Virus record (IMG/VR): IMGVR_UViG_3300008110_000048
Coordinates: 62,001 to 126,000 of that record
Source: a virus
DNA length: 64,000 bases
Reading direction: 5' to 3' (one strand)
Position 1 is the stretch's first letter; every line of letters starts with the position of its first letter. Shown one piece after another: positions 59,495 through 64,000 of this stretch. The notes below the pieces were generated by a model, which was not told the DNA's origin, did not search any database, and saw only the letters and a program-made list of their open reading frames with translations. Both the position numbers and the translations under genes were made by a program.

Positions 59495-60664
59495 TTAATA
59501 ATTTGTTCCACCCATTATAACAGAACTAATGTTTATTGCGCCTGCTACTGGATATTTTTTAACTGTATCTAACGAAAAATCAACGAGTGGCATATTTGAG
59601 CCGTCCGCAAGCATTGCGCTTATATAGCAGCTGCGAATATAATCTGATGATAATTTAATTTGTCTTTCAATCTCTGACATAGAAACCATATCGCCTACAG
59701 TAAGCGAATTCAAGTATCTCTTCACAAAGAGCGATGCTTGGTTTCTGACTCCGCTAGCCAGATTTTCGCTCAAGCCCATCGGCAAAGTAATGGTAGCCTC
59801 TATGTTGATGCTAACTCTTTCTGCAATTCTGACATTAAATCTAACACCAATTGGCTTTACTGCACTTACAGCAACCATGACTCTTTGAGGGAGATTAGAC
59901 ATATCGGTAGCTGTTTCTGGTACGATTATTACGTCACAGGAGCCAACGCCATACGTGCCCTCTCTAATTCTAACGTCCCTGACCCCTCTGACCGCTAGAG
60001 CAGCAAATCTTACAGACTCAACTGTACCAGGCGCCTTAGCCTTTATGGAAGCTATGATTCTTCTTCTAAAATTAGTGTCTGACTCTGCGCTTGTATTGGA
60101 ATATACTTCTTTGGGGTTTGAGCAAAATATAATTACTCCTGCGGGAGAAAATGCGTTATGTTTAGTAAGCGTACTTACGGGCGCCACATAGGCGTTGTCC
60201 GTAAAGTTAGGGTCAACTCTTCCGTAAGCTCTGGTAGATCCTCTGCCTATAATTACATCTCCAGCTAGCTTATAAGTATATTGTTTTGTAATAAAATTAG
60301 ACACATCATTATATACTAAAGTCCCTGATGGTATAGTGACATCGGAACTATGTGGCTTGTCTATAAAAAACTGAATATTAAAAGATTCACGATCTTGACT
60401 TGAATAATCGCTAATATTTCTTCTAGTTATGCCATATAAATCGCCTATTAAGTCAAGGTTACGACCTGATGCTGTCATTAGATCACCTTGGGTAAGGTTG
60501 AATCTTAATGCCTCATAAAGATCAGAAACTTCACTAGTGAAAGCTTCCGCAAACGCTCTAGCTATAGAGCCCGGGTAGACTGCAGATATGCCTGCGTTTT
60601 TTTGTAAGCCGTTTAAAACATTAACTAATATATCAGCTTTATTTTTTATTCCATATATTGGCAT
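59495..60664 (-). CDS. Baseplate J-like protein
   Basis: The 389-aa product matches the baseplate J/gp47 family. The N-terminal helical part has YPGSIARAFAEAFTSEVSDL and ASGRNLDLIGDLYGITRRNI. The beta domain has VTIPSGTLVYNDVSNFITKQ. The diagnostic core is DTNFRRRIIASIKAKAPGTV followed by RDVRIREGTYGVGSCDVIIV. It forms the baseplate wedge of contractile tails. It sits 2 nt from the gp25-like gene, the classic order. Confidence 0.93.
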   Translation of the reverse strand: MPIYGIKNKADILVNVLNGLQKNAGISAVYPGSIARAFAEAFTSEVSDLYEALRFNLTQGDLMTASGRNLDLIGDLYGITRRNISDYSSQDRESFNIQFFIDKPHSSDVTIPSGTLVYNDVSNFITKQYTYKLAGDVIIGRGSTRAYGRVDPNFTDNAYVAPVSTLTKHNAFSPAGVIIFCSNPKEVYSNTSAESDTNFRRRIIASIKAKAPGTVESVRFAALAVRGVRDVRIREGTYGVGSCDVIIVPETATDMSNLPQRVMVAVSAVKPIGVRFNVRIAERVSINIEATITLPMGLSENLASGVRNQASLFVKRYLNSLTVGDMVSMSEIERQIKLSSDYIRSCYISAMLADGSNMPLVDFSLDTVKKYPVAGAINISSVIMGGTNY

Positions 60665-60666
60665 TA

Positions 60667-61047
60667 TTATACTCCTAAAGTTTGACTAACAGAAAGAATT
60701 ATTGGCTCATTAATATCAGATATTATATGAATATCAAATCTAATCACATCTCTGCTAGTTGGTACTGCCTTAATTTGAATACCCCTACCCTTAAAAAGGC
60801 CTTCCTTTTGAATGCCAGCCATTATCAATGCCTTACCAAACTCAGCCGTTTCTTTTGTTTGTGGTAAGCCATAAAGCCTAGATAAGTCAACGCCAAGCTG
60901 AGGATATATATAGAAGTCTCCAGGCTCAGTCATTATTCTTAAGTAAATTTGCTGGACATCTTCATGCATAGAGGAGGGTGCTAGGGCAATGTCTTTATTG
61001 CCATCTAACATAAAGTCTCCATTTAGCGTTAAATACAAATCACTCAT
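60667..61047 (-). CDS. gp25-like/XkdS-type baseplate wedge protein
   Basis: The 126-aa product has MSDLYLTLNGDFMLDGNKDI, DVQQIYLRIMTEPGDFYIYP then LGVDLSRLYGLPQT, and FDIHIISDINEPIILS. The 'I---L-T--GD----P--G--L---G' pattern is that of gp25/W-family (DUF2634-type) wedge proteins, which nucleate sheath assembly. It lies immediately upstream in transcription of baseplate J, as in other contractile phages. Confidence 0.85.
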   Translation of the reverse strand: MSDLYLTLNGDFMLDGNKDIALAPSSMHEDVQQIYLRIMTEPGDFYIYPQLGVDLSRLYGLPQTKETAEFGKALIMAGIQKEGLFKGRGIQIKAVPTSRDVIRFDIHIISDINEPIILSVSQTLGV

Positions 61048-61684
61048 TTGTTTCCTTTAAGGCGAGGCTATGTGCCTCCTCAAAACTGTTTCCACTTTTC
61101 ATTAGTTCGACCATTAGCAATATGTGTTCTTTTGAGTGATCAGTTTGATATATTTCAAGCAGCCCTATTTGCTCATCGGTCAACCCAGTCAAATCATACT
61201 CTGACTCATATGTTTGCTGAACTTGCTCTTGCTTACTAGCAAAACCAAACTCACCTATTATAGTAATGGGAGTTTGAGTTTCTTGATCCGCATACTCTTC
61301 TATGCCATTTAAATAGTAAGCTATACCATTTGTAGCTGAATGAATATTTTTATGATTAATTTTAACAAGAGTTGGCTCTATATAGGAAGATGCGCAGTAG
61401 TTAAAGTTGTAGCTGTTCCATCTTAAACCATCTTCTTTTGTAAAAAATCTAACAGAATCTCCAAATAAAGAAATTGATTTAGATTTTGCGCTTATAACAA
61501 TACCTATGCCCGGTGCTGCAAATATCTCTATGTCGCCACGGTCATTAAGTCTAATAAAACTTGACAGATCGGGGTGCGTTAAGCCAACTTCTCTTTCTGA
61601 AAATTCTTTTCTTTTTCTAATCTCAGCGCCTATTGGAATAGTTGGCTGCTGATAATTATCTCTTTCGATTGACTCTTTACTCAT
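61040..61684 (-). CDS. Baseplate-associated protein, 214 aa
   Basis: An N-terminal part with EREVGLTHPDLSSFIRLNDR and GDIEIFAAPGIGIVISAKSK looks like beta structure. The middle, VRFFTKEDGLRWNSYNFNYC, follows, and a helical C-terminus has LTGLTDEQIGLLEIYQTDHS. It overlaps both neighbours (8 and 4 nt) between spike and wedge genes, so it is a baseplate hub or spike-linked component. Similar proteins occur at this position in other environmental myoviruses. The exact role is unknown. Confidence 0.6.
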   Translation of the reverse strand: MSKESIERDNYQQPTIPIGAEIRKRKEFSEREVGLTHPDLSSFIRLNDRGDIEIFAAPGIGIVISAKSKSISLFGDSVRFFTKEDGLRWNSYNFNYCASSYIEPTLVKINHKNIHSATNGIAYYLNGIEEYADQETQTPITIIGEFGFASKQEQVQQTYESEYDLTGLTDEQIGLLEIYQTDHSKEHILLMVELMKSGNSFEEAHSLALKETNE

Positions 61685-62052
61685 GAGCAGACCATAAAAT
61701 TGGGTATTCCAGTGTTAACAGTATTGTAATATCTATAGCTGCCCATATTTCCCGCATCGTTGTAGAAATTTATAATATATGGCTTAGCTTCATTGTTGTC
61801 GCGAAATCCCACTAGGCACCTGTTTCCTGGTGTTGGGGCGACAGATTGAACACCATTGGTTACTGGACAAACTACGTTTTTTATAACATTACCAATATTC
61901 TGGGAGTACTGGTCTTCAAGTATTACAACGGCTGTGTTTTGACGCTTATCATAAGATGCAATGACTCCGGGCCTACTTCTGGCCTTTTGCATTTCCGTTA
62001 CATCTATTTGGTCTTGTATTTTTTTGTCAAATTTAGGGTAATTAACTGGCAT
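61681..62052 (-). CDS. Baseplate spike protein (gpV/gp5 OB-fold)
   Basis: The 123-aa product has GVIASYDKRQNTAVVILEDQ, NVVCPVTNGVQSVAPTPGNR and CLVGFRDNNEAKPYIINFYN, the OB-fold pattern of phage spike proteins. It is shorter than full gpV, without a long beta-helix, so the needle tip may be separate or minimal. It follows the tail lysin gene, as expected for a central hub/spike module. Confidence 0.8.
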   Translation of the reverse strand: MPVNYPKFDKKIQDQIDVTEMQKARSRPGVIASYDKRQNTAVVILEDQYSQNIGNVIKNVVCPVTNGVQSVAPTPGNRCLVGFRDNNEAKPYIINFYNDAGNMGSYRYYNTVNTGIPNFMVCS

Positions 62053-62060
62053 TTTTTCTC

Positions 62061-64000
62061 CTAGCTATCTCCGTTTGCATAATTTCTTGGAAAAACTTCT
62101 CCATTCATCCATCTTTCTATATATTTAGCTGAGGAATTAGCAACTATTGGCAAGAAGACGGATGGATCAGTCGCATATACATTCCTTAACCATGTCTTAA
62201 GATCTGCTGCTGTTTTTCCTGTTCTATCAGAATAAATATCTGCTGCGTCCTGAAACTTTACGCCACCATTCATCCAGCCATAATCTTTGTACCCGTCTCC
62301 CCATACCTGGAACTGATACCCATCAAGCTTTGGATCACCAAAGGCTGGAAGCTTACCAGTACGCGCAGTATAAGCCATCCACGCTTGATTTCTAGGTATC
62401 CAAACCCTTCTATCAACTAGTGGCCTCATTTCTTCTATTACTTTATTTTTAACTCCCCCATTATAAAATAAAGAAAGGTAGTATTTATCATTTATCATTT
62501 TATTATAAGTATCTTGAGTTGGGACTGTTTCTCCAGGATAAACCAAACTCCAGTTTGCTGAAGCAATAAGCCACCCCTGCATTTGCGTTTTGCCAGTTGC
62601 ATTTGTTAACTCATATGTCTTAGTTCCGTGAGCCAATCCATCATATCTTCCATACTTTTTGTTAGTTTCAGAATATCTTTTGTAGCCACCCGCACCCATA
62701 TTGATCTGCAAAAATCCTAAAGAAATAAAATCGTCATCACCAATATAAAACCCTGTAGGTCTGCAATTACTCTCTCTAACCGCAACGGCAGCGAGACAGG
62801 CTGCTAGTTCCGGCGAGCACCAGGTTTGAGTTAACACATCATACACTCCTTCTAGTCCAAGACTAAAATCCCATTGGCCATAATAGTTTGCATCTAACAT
62901 ATCTGCAGGGCTAGATCCAGAACCACCATATCCGCCACCTCGCATCTGTTTTTCAATCTGTCTTTCCAGGCTGTCTGCACTACCGCTTAGGTTTGACGGA
63001 CGAGATGTTACGTTTGTTGCTGAAATAGTCATAGCTCCACCTGGGCCAACATATTTTCCGGCTCTCATTCCACTAAAACTTAAATGTATATGATCCCTGT
63101 GGTTAGAGTCCGCATGGAAGTTCAAGTACTGTAAGTATGGCCTATTTAATTTAATAGCTGCAGTAACTGGCTCTAGACCATCTATAATTCCCAAGTCTAA
63201 TTTATCACTAACAACAATTGAATCTGGGATTAAATATTGTGGAACCTCTGATAACGCCTCTATTAAGATATCCAGGGCAGAGCCGTATACAGGAACGTGA
63301 TTTGGAGTGCCGTTAGTTGTCTCAACATTAAAGGATTCTTCATTTATTCTTCCGACTTCTCGTATATCTATAGCTCTACCAAAAGTGTGATCTCCTGGGG
63401 TAAATTTATCTGGCTTAATGTATTGAGGTTGATTAGGGTCTCTTCCTGCGCCAAATCCACCTGCTATATAATAGTTCTTTTCGTGCAGAAGTATTAACAA
63501 TTCTATTAGAGCTGCGGATAGAAAGGCATTTGATATTCCGAGTGTGGGCGATTGTAGTATGAGATCGTCGCTCAGAATTCTTTGACTACTATCTACCTTA
63601 GAATCAGGAAAATGAGTCGAGGAACCGTTATAAACATCTCTCGGATCAGCTGCCCACTCATTTGGAATATCAAATCTAAATCCGCCCATAGAGCTATCGT
63701 CACTTATTTGTGACTCATATTTAGATCTTAATAAAGTCAACCTTTCCTGATACCATCCCTTTTCCTCTAATGTAAGTTCCGCTATTAAGGCTACATCTCT
63801 TCTTCCCGCACTCTGCATCTCGCCTATTCCCGGAGAGCCAGAACCGCCAGAACCCCTATTGTTATCAGATGGATCATCATCCTGTGATGAAGAGATCATT
63901 GTGTTTCTTATAATTTGCAAGGAATTTTCCACAAAAGTATTTCCAATGTTTTTTCCAACCATACTTTTTGACAAAATTTTATTCCATGCGGCGGCTCCTG
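62061..64000 (-). CDS. Tail lysin with M15 peptidase and SLT-type domains (5' end outside window)
   Basis: The frame is open to 64000 (upstream codons read GAAAWNKILSKSMVGKN) and no ribosome site fits ATG 63962, so the N-terminus is probably missing. After a Ser/Gly-rich linker, an M15-type peptidase has PGDHTFGRAIDIREVGRINE and FHADSNHRDHIHLSFSG. The C-terminal half is a lytic-transglycosylase-like domain: CLAAVAVRESNCRPTGFYIG (catalytic Glu), ISLGFLQINMGAGGYKRYSE and SLFYNGGVKNKVIEEMRPLV. It would open peptidoglycan during injection. It is located upstream of the spike and wedge genes. Confidence 0.88.
   Translation of the reverse strand, partial: GAAAWNKILSKSMVGKNIGNTFVENSLQIIRNTMISSSQDDDPSDNNRGSGGSGSPGIGEMQSAGRRDVALIAELTLEEKGWYQERLTLLRSKYESQISDDSSMGGFRFDIPNEWAADPRDVYNGSSTHFPDSKVDSSQRILSDDLILQSPTLGISNAFLSAALIELLILLHEKNYYIAGGFGAGRDPNQPQYIKPDKFTPGDHTFGRAIDIREVGRINEESFNVETTNGTPNHVPVYGSALDILIEALSEVPQYLIPDSIVVSDKLDLGIIDGLEPVTAAIKLNRPYLQYLNFHADSNHRDHIHLSFSGMRAGKYVGPGGAMTISATNVTSRPSNLSGSADSLERQIEKQMRGGGYGGSGSSPADMLDANYYGQWDFSLGLEGVYDVLTQTWCSPELAACLAAVAVRESNCRPTGFYIGDDDFISLGFLQINMGAGGYKRYSETNKKYGRYDGLAHGTKTYELTNATGKTQMQGWLIASANWSLVYPGETVPTQDTYNKMINDKYYLSLFYNGGVKNKVIEEMRPLVDRRVWIPRNQAWMAYTARTGKLPAFGDPKLDGYQFQVWGDGYKDYGWMNGGVKFQDAADIYSDRTGKTAADLKTWLRNVYATDPSVFLPIVANSSAKYIERWMNGEVFPRNYANGDS

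Noticed and set aside
61258-61266. TTACTATAA copy inside the 214-aa baseplate gene
   Set aside because: It is fully coding and ~210 nt from the next start, so it is treated as chance.

Overview
This window is part of a large tailed-phage genome with a contractile tail (myovirus-like Caudoviricetes). It reads as AT-rich throughout, with almost all genes on the minus strand. The host is inferred to be an actinobacterium, probably aquatic. Reasons: two phage genes encode secreted proteins with Thr-rich 'TTTTEP' linkers of actinobacterial style, one of them ending in an LPTTG sortase signal; the endolysin is a D,D-peptidase with a peptidoglycan-binding domain; there is a leaderless promoter of actinobacterial type; and a DUF2746-like small membrane protein is present. 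Terminase, portal, capsid and tail-tube genes are not in the window and must lie outside it.

Layout. 1-3.1 kb: the end of a collagen-like fibre gene (minus) is divergent from a secreted multidomain surface protein (LCCL + FnIII + Thr-rich linker) and a small membrane protein (plus). 3.1-5.3 kb: Cys-rich paralogues, a Pro/Thr repeat protein and a zinc protein. 5.3-9.8 kb: a glycan cluster (NeuD-like acetyltransferase, FkbM methyltransferase, three glycosyltransferases), a tRNA-Ser(GCU) and a DEDD exonuclease. 9.9-15.5 kb: many very small Lys-rich proteins, a lysis cassette (M15 endolysin, lipoprotein, two-TM holin candidate) and an LPXTG-anchored surface protein. 15.5-19.4 kb: dNMP kinase, RNase H, a sigma-like factor and a PD-(D/E)XK nuclease. 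19.4-19.75 kb: a divergent control region with a 58-aa plus-strand gene. 19.7-31.1 kb: replication (DnaE polymerase, AEP-type primase, DnaB-like helicase, HD hydrolase, Cas4/RecB-like proteins, other nucleases) and further glycosyltransferase-type genes. 31.1-39.4 kb: nucleotide metabolism and DNA modification (deoxyribosyltransferase-like, TNase, Dcm, dCMP deaminase, ThyX, B12-dependent ribonucleotide reductase). 39.5-64 kb: late membrane and virion genes, an array of large related tail proteins, then a classic baseplate block (tail protein, baseplate J, gp25-like, spike OB-fold) and a two-enzyme tail lysin cut by the right edge.

Regulation. Eight copies of a TTACTAT box lie 30-52 nt upstream of starts of late-type genes and none fronts the replication operons. 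With the sigma-like gene this suggests a T4-like late transcription programme with a different promoter sequence. Conventional -35/-10 promoters with 17-18 bp spacers are seen at 19.42-19.49 kb (back to back) and possibly at 39.4 kb. Transcription units are separated by hairpin terminators, several of which sit directly beside or around a promoter.

The most unusual feature is a late-expressed pair of host-style surface proteins placed among tail-fibre and lysis genes, together with a rich glycosylation gene set. All functional calls are from motif reading by eye; no database search was run.
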